Below, in pieces: positions 1 through 5,407 of a stretch of DNA of 5,572 bases. The DNA is from Ignavibacteriaceae bacterium (GTDB lineage: Bacteria; Bacteroidota; Ignavibacteria; Ignavibacteriales; Ignavibacteriaceae): positions 1 to 5,572 of the forward strand of contig JAIOIM010000352.1 in NCBI GenBank assembly GCA_019912505.1. The letters run 5' to 3'. The notes below the pieces were generated by a model that was not told where the DNA came from, did no database searches, and was given only the letters and a program-made list of their open reading frames with translations. The position numbers were made by a program, and so were the translations under genes. Numbering within the stretch: the stretch's first letter is position 1; each line of letters begins with the position of its first letter.

Positions 1-29
1 CTATAAAGGATATTTTTACCGATAAAAAT

Positions 30-33
30 GAGG
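30..33 (+). promoter_or_regulatory. Ribosome binding site that decides the TTG start of the first gene
   Basis: GAGG (followed by T) lies 5 nt before the TTG at 39-41, a normal Shine-Dalgarno distance. This matters because the reading frame has no stop between the window edge and the TTG, so the start cannot be set by an upstream stop codon. The ATG at 28-30 is in another frame and runs into TAA at 34-36 after two codons. Confidence 0.6.
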
Positions 34-38
34 TAATT

Positions 39-1127
39 TTGACTACCGAAAATGTAATTAGATCCGTTCCGAAAGTATTATTGCACGACCATCTTGACGG
101 TGGTTTACGCCCTCAAACTATAATAGATCTATCAAAAGAATATAAATACAATAAACTACCAACAACCGATGCCGGTGAACTTGCCGAGTGGTTTCACAGG
201 GGAGCAAACAAAGGTAATCTTGTAGAATTTTTACAAGGGTTTGAACATACTATTGCTGTTATGCAAACTAAAGAAGCTCTCGAGCGTATTGCGTATGAAA
301 TGATGGAAGATATGAAAAATGACGGAGTGGTTTATGTTGAATCCCGTTTTTCACCTGTCTTTCATACATCAAAAGGGCTTTATTATGAAGATGTGGTAAA
401 TGCTGTTTTAAGCGGGCTCGCAAAAGGTCGTGCTGATTTTGGCGTTGGTTATAGTTTAATTTTGTGCGGTATGCGCAACATGAAAAACACACTCGAAATT
501 GCAGAGCTTGCAGTCAATTTCCGCCACCAGGGTGTTGTAGGATTTGATCTTGCCGGAGAAGAAGGCGGATACCCCCCAAAACGTCACCTCGATGCATTCC
601 AATTTATACAACGCGCTAACTTTAATATAACTATACACGCTGGGGAAGCTTTTGGTAAAGAATCTATTTGGCAGGCTATTCAATGGTGCAGCGCTCATCG
701 CATCGGTCATGCTACACACTTAAAAGAAGACTTCACTTTCGATAAAGAAGGCAATGTTGTTGCGTTCGGCGATCTTGCACAGTTTATTCTTGATAAGCGA
801 CTTCCGCTTGAACTATGTTTATTGAGCAACCTGCACACCGGAGCTATTGATAAAATTGAAAATCATCCTTTCGGTATTTTGTTCAAAGAAAAATTTAGAG
901 TTACTATAAATACCGATGACCGCCTAATGAGTAATACAAACATGACCAAAGAGTTTATGACTGCAATAGAGTATTTTAAACTAACCCTGGATGATGTTGA
1001 AAAAATAACAATCAACTCAATGAAGTCGGCTTTTATACCTTATAAAGAAAGATTAGAGTTTATCTACGGGGTTATAAAACCAGGTTATCAAAAAATAAAA
1101 GACGAATTATTATCACTAAAAATTTAA
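39..1127 (+). CDS. add: Adenosine deaminase family protein (adenosine or adenosine-like nucleoside deaminase)
   Basis: Zinc-dependent hydrolytic deaminase of the metallo-dependent hydrolase (TIM barrel) superfamily. The family converts adenosine or deoxyadenosine to inosine or deoxyinosine plus ammonia in the cytosol. The expected metal and catalytic residues are all visible: the HxH motif in LLHDHLDGG (H16, H18), IHAGE (zinc ligand H200, catalytic glutamate E203), RIGHATH (H224), and INTDD (D293, D294). SNLHTGAI at about 263-270 is another family block. The form HDHLDGG plus TDDRLMS resembles the actinobacterial-type branch more than the mammalian DDP form. At 362 residues the length is normal and the protein looks intact. 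I chose the TTG start because of the GAGG site and because the N-terminus (about 10 residues before PKVLLH) fits the family; the frame stays open to the window edge, so a longer form cannot be excluded. It is first of four closely spaced genes. Some relatives act on aminofutalosine in menaquinone synthesis, so the substrate is uncertain. Confidence 0.9.
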   Translation: MTTENVIRSVPKVLLHDHLDGGLRPQTIIDLSKEYKYNKLPTTDAGELAEWFHRGANKGNLVEFLQGFEHTIAVMQTKEALERIAYEMMEDMKNDGVVYVESRFSPVFHTSKGLYYEDVVNAVLSGLAKGRADFGVGYSLILCGMRNMKNTLEIAELAVNFRHQGVVGFDLAGEEGGYPPKRHLDAFQFIQRANFNITIHAGEAFGKESIWQAIQWCSAHRIGHATHLKEDFTFDKEGNVVAFGDLAQFILDKRLPLELCLLSNLHTGAIDKIENHPFGILFKEKFRVTINTDDRLMSNTNMTKEFMTAIEYFKLTLDDVEKITINSMKSAFIPYKERLEFIYGVIKPGYQKIKDELLSLKI

Positions 1128-1137
1128 CGGACGCTTA

Positions 1138-1473
1138 ATGAAAAAACTGTTCACAAATTACAATTTTGAATTTAACAAAAATGAAAAAAAATTAGTTTCA
1201 ACTTTTTGCAAACAAGTGTTAAAACAAACTGAAGGCGACAACAGATTTTTTGCCGAGAATAAAGTATTTAAATCAATTTTAGAAAAACTTGGTTCCGGCG
1301 ATGAAACTATTAAATTTACAAAAGAAGAACGTACACGCCTGCAGCACCAAATGCAGGAAAATGTTAAACACATAAAAAAAGAAATTGGTAAGGCTGGCTT
1401 TATCAAACGATGGCTTTACAAATCGATGCTAAAACAGTACGAAGCAATTTTAGAAAAACATTTTAAAGGTTAA
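1138..1473 (+). CDS. Small basic lysine-rich protein of unknown function
   Basis: A 111-residue protein I do not recognise. It starts with ATG 10 nt after the adenosine deaminase stop, and its TAA stop overlaps the urocanase ATG by one base (TAATG), so it is probably translated as part of the same operon. It has 21 lysines and 4 arginines against about 14 acidic residues, a net positive charge near +11. It looks mostly alpha-helical: helix-like stretches run through about 14-31, 62-86 and 88-110, and the middle one is rich in E, K and Q. There is one cysteine (C24), no signal peptide and no membrane segment, so a cytosolic location is likely. No Shine-Dalgarno stronger than a GG at 1129-1130 is visible. 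The operon position and the clean frame between two firm genes support a real gene. Nucleic-acid binding or a role as a small partner protein would suit the charge but is only a guess. Confidence 0.72.
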   Translation: MKKLFTNYNFEFNKNEKKLVSTFCKQVLKQTEGDNRFFAENKVFKSILEKLGSGDETIKFTKEERTRLQHQMQENVKHIKKEIGKAGFIKRWLYKSMLKQYEAILEKHFKG

Positions 1474-3140
1474 TGATGATATCTGCGGAAGAAAAAATTA
1501 ACATACACGCACCGCACGGCACAGATCTATCTTGTAAAGGATGGGTACAGGAAGCGGCTATGCGTATGTTGATGAATAACCTCGATCCCGAGGTTGCAGA
1601 AAATCCTGCCGAACTTGTTGTTTACGGCGGCAGAGGAAAAGCTGCCCGATCATGGGAAGCGTATGAAGCAATTATAGAAACATTAAAAAATCTTGAAAAC
1701 GATGAAACACTTTTAGTACAATCGGGCAAACCGGTTGGTGTTTTTAAAACTCATACCAACGCCCCAAGAGTTATAATTTCCAATTCTATGCTTGTACCGC
1801 ACTGGGCAAGCTGGGATGAGTTTAGAAGGCTTGAAGCACTCGGCTTAACTATGTATGGGCAAATGACAGCCGGAAGCTGGATATACATAGGCACACAAGG
1901 AATTTTGCAGGGTACCTACGAAACCTTTGCCGAATGCGCGAAAAAATATTTTGATAAAACCCTTAAAGGAAAATTTTTATTAACCGCCGGTCTTGGCGGA
2001 ATGGGCGGCGCTCAACCGCTTGCTGCAACTATGAACGGCGCGGCTTTTTTAGGTATTGATGTAGACAGAAATAGAATTCAAAAACGGTTGGATACCGGTT
2101 ATCTTGATGTAATGTCGGAGAATCTTGATGAAGCTGTAGATATAGTTTTAAAAGCAAAATCTGAAGGAAGATCAATCTCGGTTGGTTTGCTCGGTAATGC
2201 GGGTGAAGTTCTTCCTATGATGCTTGAAAAAAACATCATCCCAGATATTATAACTGATCAAACATCAGCACATGATACACTCAACGGTTATGTTCCAATG
2301 GGAATGAAGTTTGAAGAAGCTGTTAAACTTAGAAAGACCGACCCGGAAAAATATATAAAACTTTCCCGCTCCACTATTGTAACTCACGTAAACGCAATGC
2401 TCGAATTCCAAAAACGAGGTGCAGTGGCATTTGATTATGGAAATAATATTAGAGGTGAAGCAAAAGACAATGGGGTTGAAAACGCTTTTGACATCCCCGG
2501 TTTTGTACCCGAATTTATCCGTCCACTTTTTTGTGATGGCAAAGGTCCATTCCGATGGGCAGCACTTTCAGGAGATCCTGAAGATATTTACGAAACCGAT
2601 AGGGCTGTAATTGAAGCCTTCCCCGATAATGAACCATTAATAAACTGGATTGAAATGGCTCAAAAGAAAGTTCATTTCCAGGGACTTCCATCGCGTATCT
2701 GCTGGCTCGGTTACGGCGAACGGGCAAAAATGGGGAAAATATTTAATGACCTTGTTGCACAAGGAAAAGTAAAGGCGCCGATAGTTATAGGTCGCGATCA
2801 TCTCGACTGCGGATCGGTTGCATCTCCAAACCGCGAAACCGAAGCGATGCAGGACGGCAGCGATGCAATTGCGGATTGGCCCATACTTAACGCGTTGTTA
2901 AACGCAATCGGTGGAGCAAGCTGGGTTTCGGTTCATCACGGAGGCGGTGTGGGAATCGGCAAATCAATACATGCAGGTATGGTTGTAGTTGCCGATGGTA
3001 CAAAAGAAGCCGAAGAAAGATTAGAACGTGTTCTTACTTATGACCCCGGTATGGGGATAGTTCGCCATGCCGATGCAGGTTATGAAAGAGCAATTGAAAA
3101 CGCTAAAAAGTTTGGCGTAAATATTCCTATGTTAAAATAA
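1473..3140 (+). CDS. hutU: Urocanate hydratase (urocanase)
   Basis: Second enzyme of histidine degradation. It adds water to urocanate to give 4-imidazolone-5-propionate, using tightly bound NAD+ as an electrophilic cofactor in a cytosolic homodimer. The 555 residues match the family's usual length and hallmark blocks run end to end: YGGRGKAARSWEAYEAI (about 51-67), TNAPRVIISNSMLVPHWASW (95-114), GQMTAGSWIYIGTQGI (129-144), the NAD-binding glycine-rich GLGGMGGAQPLAATMNGAA (173-191), DQTSAHDTLNGY (262-273), GRDHLDCGSVASPNRETEAM (440-459) and HHGGGVGIGKS (488-498). The active-site cysteine in LPSRICWLGYGER falls at C410, the number used for the Pseudomonas enzyme. Two adjacent ATG codons (1473 and 1476) are possible starts; AAAGG at 1465-1469 is only 3 nt from the first and 6 nt from the second, so the second may be used. 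No hutH, hutI or other hut gene is in the window; the neighbours are not histidine genes. Confidence 0.98.
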   Translation: MMISAEEKINIHAPHGTDLSCKGWVQEAAMRMLMNNLDPEVAENPAELVVYGGRGKAARSWEAYEAIIETLKNLENDETLLVQSGKPVGVFKTHTNAPRVIISNSMLVPHWASWDEFRRLEALGLTMYGQMTAGSWIYIGTQGILQGTYETFAECAKKYFDKTLKGKFLLTAGLGGMGGAQPLAATMNGAAFLGIDVDRNRIQKRLDTGYLDVMSENLDEAVDIVLKAKSEGRSISVGLLGNAGEVLPMMLEKNIIPDIITDQTSAHDTLNGYVPMGMKFEEAVKLRKTDPEKYIKLSRSTIVTHVNAMLEFQKRGAVAFDYGNNIRGEAKDNGVENAFDIPGFVPEFIRPLFCDGKGPFRWAALSGDPEDIYETDRAVIEAFPDNEPLINWIEMAQKKVHFQGLPSRICWLGYGERAKMGKIFNDLVAQGKVKAPIVIGRDHLDCGSVASPNRETEAMQDGSDAIADWPILNALLNAIGGASWVSVHHGGGVGIGKSIHAGMVVVADGTKEAEERLERVLTYDPGMGIVRHADAGYERAIENAKKFGVNIPMLK

Positions 3141-3153
3141 TTTAAAATTATAT

Positions 3154-3159
3154 GAGGAG
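3154..3159 (+). promoter_or_regulatory. Strong ribosome binding site for the serA-like gene
   Basis: GAGGAG sits 5 nt before the ATG at 3165 and is the best Shine-Dalgarno match in the window. It lies in the 24-nt gap after the urocanase stop. It fixes the start of the downstream gene and suggests that gene is translated independently rather than by coupling. The gap is too short for a full promoter, although one could lie inside the urocanase gene. Confidence 0.75.
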
Positions 3160-3164
3160 CGTAA

Positions 3165-4355
3165 ATGAAAGTAAAAGTTCTTATAGCAGATAAATTTCCT
3201 GAACAATACATTGACGAATTAAAATCGATGAAAATGGAAGTTATTTATGATGCCGCCTTAGGTGAAAATGATCTTCCCTCGGCTGCAAAAGATGTTGATA
3301 TTCTTGTTGTTCGTTCAACAAAGGTAAATGCAGAAACTATTAATCAAAGTAATTTATTAAATCTTATTATACGCGCTGGCGCGGGAGTAAACAATATTAA
3401 CATTGCTGCTGCTAATCAGCGCGGTATTTATGTTGCTAATTGCCCTGGTATGAATTCAGTTGCAGTTGCAGAACTTGCAATCGGCTTAATGGTTTCATTA
3501 GACAGGCGCATACCCGACAACGTAATTGATTTTAGAAATGGCAAATGGAACAAAGGTGAATATTCCAAAGCTGAAGGATTGCTTGGTAAAACTCTCGGCG
3601 TTGTGGGGGTTGGCAATATTGGTAAAGAAGTTGTAAAACGTGCAGTAGCATTCGGCATGAATGTATATGGAAAAGATATTTCGCGCATCGAAGGTGTTGC
3701 AATAAAAGATTTTTCAGAGATGAATAAACTTCTTCCAATTTGCGATATTATTTCTATTCATCTGCCGGCAACTTCGGAAACAAAAGGTCTTTTTAATAAA
3801 GAGATGTTTAGCTACATGAAAAAAGGGGCGTTGTTAATTAATACATCACGTGCGGATATAATTGATGAAGATGCCCTTCTCGAAGCAATTAAAGAAAAAA
3901 ATATACGCTGTGCTCTTGATGTATTTAAGGGTGAGCCCGAGGGTAAAACAGGCGAAGTAAAGAGTAAACTTCAGGATAATCCAAACGTCTATATTACACA
4001 TCATATTGGTGCTTCCACAAACCAGGCGCAAAATGCCGTTGCTGCCGAAACAATTCGCATCATTAAAGACTATGTATCCAGCGGTATAATTGCCCATTGG
4101 GTAAACCGTGCTAAAACTACAGATGTGCACTACCAGCTTGTTATAAAACATTTTGATAAACCGGGAGTTCTTGCTACGGTGCTTGAAGTGATTAAAGAAG
4201 GCAACATTAATATAGAGGAAATTGAAAACACTATATTTGAAGGCGGAGCTGCTGCCTGCTGTACAATGAAGTTAAAGAGCGAGGTTTCTACGGAAATGCT
4301 AAAGAAAATTAAAAGTAACCCCGAAATACTTAGCGTTTCGCATGTAGCTTTATAA
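3165..4355 (+). CDS. serA: D-3-phosphoglycerate dehydrogenase-type enzyme with ACT domain
   Basis: Likely first enzyme of the phosphorylated serine pathway: NAD-dependent oxidation of 3-phosphoglycerate to 3-phosphohydroxypyruvate in the cytosol. The order is a D-2-hydroxyacid dehydrogenase catalytic region (about 1-100 and 285-315), an inserted NAD-binding Rossmann domain (about 101-284) and a C-terminal ACT domain (about 322-396, beginning YQLVIKHFDKPGVLATVL). Visible landmarks are R70 in IIRAGAGVNNIN (substrate contact), G148-x-G150-xx-G153 in VVGVGNIGKEV, D171 as likely ribose-binding acid, and the catalytic set R229 (NTSRAD), E257 (KGEPEG) and H280 (THHIGAST). The 396-residue length fits the short SerA class: one ACT domain and no intervening ASB domain. 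The ACT domain suggests allosteric control, typically by serine, as in E. coli SerA. SRAD replaces the usual ARGG-like text and THH the usual TPH, so another 2-hydroxyacid substrate is possible, but the ACT domain favours SerA. It is the last gene of the operon. Confidence 0.85.
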   Translation: MKVKVLIADKFPEQYIDELKSMKMEVIYDAALGENDLPSAAKDVDILVVRSTKVNAETINQSNLLNLIIRAGAGVNNINIAAANQRGIYVANCPGMNSVAVAELAIGLMVSLDRRIPDNVIDFRNGKWNKGEYSKAEGLLGKTLGVVGVGNIGKEVVKRAVAFGMNVYGKDISRIEGVAIKDFSEMNKLLPICDIISIHLPATSETKGLFNKEMFSYMKKGALLINTSRADIIDEDALLEAIKEKNIRCALDVFKGEPEGKTGEVKSKLQDNPNVYITHHIGASTNQAQNAVAAETIRIIKDYVSSGIIAHWVNRAKTTDVHYQLVIKHFDKPGVLATVLEVIKEGNINIEEIENTIFEGGAAACCTMKLKSEVSTEMLKKIKSNPEILSVSHVAL

Positions 4356-4410
4356 ATTTTTCAGTCAAAATAAACGGTGCCCCCGCATAACCGGACGGAC
4401 ACTTTATTAA

Positions 4411-4427
4411 AATTCCAAAATGGAATT
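4411..4427. repeat. Perfect inverted repeat (hairpin A)
   Basis: AATTCCA, three A, then TGGAATT form a perfect 7-bp stem with a 3-nt loop. No T-run follows (next bases are AATTTGAATA), so it does not look like a terminator. It is the first clear member of the hairpin cluster between the convergent genes and would fold on either strand. Confidence 0.7.
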
Positions 4428-4437
4428 AATTTGAATA

Positions 4438-4459
4438 ACCTCGGATGAAATCCGGTGGT
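4438..4459. repeat. Imperfect inverted repeat (hairpin B)
   Basis: CGGAT at 4442-4446 pairs with ATCCG at 4450-4454 around a GAA loop. The stem extends through a T-G pair and, past a bulged T at 4456, through ACC at 4438-4440 with GGT at 4457-4459. That makes about 9 base pairs with one bulge. No T-run follows. It lies 10 nt after hairpin A. The bulge and G-U pair are of the kind seen in transcribed RNA hairpins and in REP-type repeats. Confidence 0.65.
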
Positions 4460-4492
4460 AAAATAAAAGAGTAAGAAGATAAATCCCCGGGG

Positions 4493-4507
4493 TGGATAAA
4501 TTATCCA
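4493..4507. repeat. Perfect inverted repeat (hairpin C), just after a CCCCGGGG palindrome
   Basis: TGGATA and TATCCA form a perfect 6-bp stem around AAT. Directly before it is the 8-base palindrome CCCCGGGG at 4485-4492, and the heptamer GATAAAT occurs on both sides of that palindrome (4478-4484 and 4495-4501). The last base of this stem is also the first base of the terminator hairpin, so the two would stack or compete. Confidence 0.6.
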
Positions 4508-4529
4508 TCATCATTTATGATGATTTTTT
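4507..4529 (+). terminator. Rho-independent terminator for the plus-strand operon
   Basis: ATCATCA and TGATGAT form a stem around TTTA and are followed at once by TTTTTT at 4524-4529 (the first T closes the stem). The stem is AT-rich and so weak, but the geometry is standard and it lies about 150 nt after the serA-like stop, the only T-tailed hairpin there. On the minus strand the same hairpin has no T-run after it, so it would not stop the convergent gene. Confidence 0.65.
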
Positions 4530-4535
4530 CGATCA

Positions 4536-4557
4536 GCGCCGTCATTTATGGCGGCGC
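4536..4557. repeat. GC-rich hairpin (hairpin D) sharing its apex with the terminator
   Basis: GCGCCGTCA pairs with TGGCGGCGC around TTTA: a 9-bp stem with one T-G pair, by far the most stable hairpin in the window. No T-run follows on either strand; on the minus strand it is followed by TGATCG and then six A. It lies 18 nt past the stop of the minus-strand gene, so it could protect or weakly terminate that transcript. Its apex TCATTTATG (4542-4550) is identical to the apex of the preceding terminator hairpin (4511-4519), although the stems differ. Confidence 0.7.
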
Positions 4558-4575
4558 GGTGCACACAAAATGTTT

Positions 4576-5328
4576 TTAAATAAATTTTATGTCAAATAAT
4601 TCTTTTGTAATGCCATGCAAATAAGGGAGCATAACAAGCTGTGTTATTCCTTCCACATCCTGTTCATCAAATTCATATATCAACTCCGGTATATGAAGTT
4701 TTAAAAACTTGATGGTTTCTGCAGGGTATTTTCCAATCAATTCCCCTTTCTCAACCGAAGCGTAAATTGCTTCGGAAATATCTTTTGTAATTTCATTGAG
4801 TTCTTCAATTAATTTTTGGGACTGACTTGCGGCAACAAAATTAACAAACGGTAAATTCAGCAAATCGGTTAATTCATCCGCATAACTCAAACCTTTTTTA
4901 AAAATACCCGATGATAAATTTATATCACCCGCAACAACAAGATTATTGTTTTCAAACTGCGGGTTATCGGTTAATATTTTCAAACTGATTTCTGAGTTAT
5001 AAACTTCTTTGAATAATATTTTTGATAACAAAGCTTCCAGCGATGAAACATCACCAGATAAAGCAATCTCATTTAAATCGGTTCCGCCCGGTTTAAAATA
5101 GATGTAAGAATTTGAAAGTTCGCCGTCAAATGATATTCCGATTTTTTTGGATACAAATAATTCTTTATGCTGCAACAAATCAGTGGTGGGTATTAGCGCG
5201 GCACTATTTTCATCTTCACTTACTTTTTTTGCAAGAAGTGACGATGGCAAATATTTAATATCATGTTCTCCCTTTAGGTTTTTAGCTATTAGTGACGCGA
5301 ATATATTATCAGGAAAAAATAAATTCAT
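4576..5328 (-). CDS. Protein resembling the MqnA/MqnD menaquinone-biosynthesis fold
   Basis: A 250-residue protein without a signal peptide or membrane segment, so probably cytosolic. Its layout resembles the MqnA/MqnD family (futalosine pathway; MqnA is chorismate dehydratase), which has a periplasmic-binding-protein-like fold. I see SAALIPTTDLL (about 42-52), where the family has a similar block ending the first strand pair; KKIGISFDGELSNSYIYF (61-78) at the place of the family's conserved serine loop; LSGDVSSLEALLSKIL (90-105), like the family's SxTSxxL helix; VVAGDINL (131-138), like the GDxAL motif; and LLNLPFVNFVAAS (156-168), like the LPFV-A block. The C-terminal part (209-239) also fits. 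The N-terminus is shorter than usual and lacks the YLNTRPL-like motif near the active site, so a different or lost activity is possible. The ATG at 5326-5328 has only a weak purine-rich leader. It converges on the serA-like gene and lies downstream of a type IX cargo gene. Gene firm, family assignment tentative. Confidence 0.8.
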   Translation of the reverse strand: MNLFFPDNIFASLIAKNLKGEHDIKYLPSSLLAKKVSEDENSAALIPTTDLLQHKELFVSKKIGISFDGELSNSYIYFKPGGTDLNEIALSGDVSSLEALLSKILFKEVYNSEISLKILTDNPQFENNNLVVAGDINLSSGIFKKGLSYADELTDLLNLPFVNFVAASQSQKLIEELNEITKDISEAIYASVEKGELIGKYPAETIKFLKLHIPELIYEFDEQDVEGITQLVMLPYLHGITKELFDIKFI

Positions 5329-5407
5329 ATTACTTTATCTTTTTTTTATTGCAAATATATAAAATACTTGCGGCGTAATAAAGAATATTGTAAGTAAGAA
5401 AAATTTG
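5329..5407. other. Intergenic gap between type IX cargo gene and MqnA-like gene
   Basis: Seventy-nine AT-rich bases. Besides the possible -7 element at 5352-5359 there is a run of nine T at 5340-5348 (A on the coding strand, just ahead of the ATG). No inverted repeat strong enough to be a terminator for the upstream gene is visible. Confidence 0.4.
5352..5359 (-). promoter_or_regulatory. Possible Bacteroidota-type -7 promoter element
   Basis: On the minus strand this reads TATATTTG, matching the TAnnTTTG -7 element described for Bacteroidota primary sigma factor. It lies 23 nt before the ATG of the MqnA-like gene, which would leave a leader of roughly 15 to 20 nt. A -33 TTTG is not clear; a TTTATT stretch lies at about the right distance upstream. 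The surrounding AT-rich sequence makes a chance match easy. Confidence 0.35.

Larger units (their letters stand above)
4356..4575. other. Hairpin-rich intergenic region between convergent genes
   Basis: These 220 bases hold no plausible gene but at least five inverted repeats, at 4411-4427, 4438-4459, 4493-4507, 4507-4524 and 4536-4557, plus a CCCCGGGG palindrome. The first 55 bases contain a GC-rich patch at 4375-4400 with possible short pairings but no convincing stem. Only one hairpin looks like a terminator. The density of hairpins suggests a dispersed REP/BIME-like or MITE-like repeat, or a structured RNA. No transposase gene, clear terminal inverted repeats or target-site duplication is visible, so the type is left open. 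Confidence 0.5.

Noticed and set aside
28..36. ATG AGG TAA mini-frame before the adenosine deaminase
   Set aside because: Only two codons; its AGG overlaps the Shine-Dalgarno site of the real gene. A leader peptide is not supported.
268..719. Two overlapping minus-strand open frames inside the adenosine deaminase gene
   Set aside because: They overlap each other and a firm gene, and show no domain features.
2419..2727. Small open frames on both strands inside the urocanase gene
   Set aside because: They overlap conserved urocanase blocks including the active-site cysteine region and have no independent support.
3428..4151. Several minus-strand open frames of 68 to 101 codons inside the serA-like gene
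   Set aside because: They are antisense shadows of a gene with intact family motifs and have no recognisable product or start context.
4375..4400. GCCCCCGC at 4379-4386 resembles a short conserved block of cobalamin riboswitches
   Set aside because: The other conserved blocks (GGTG-AAATCC before it, ACTGT after it, and the distal GAAG-CAGG-ACC part) are not in the right order or spacing, and the region is downstream of genes on both strands, where such a riboswitch would have nothing to control.
4536..4557. GC-rich hairpin as a rho-independent terminator for the minus-strand gene
   Set aside because: The stem is strong and well placed, but the bases after it on the minus strand are TGATCG followed by A, not a T-run. 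Listed as a repeat instead.
5147..5362. Plus-strand open frame of 71 codons
   Set aside because: It lies almost wholly antisense to the N-terminal half of the MqnA-like gene, has no good ribosome binding site, and its translation is low-complexity and hydrophobic at the end, as expected from a shadow frame.
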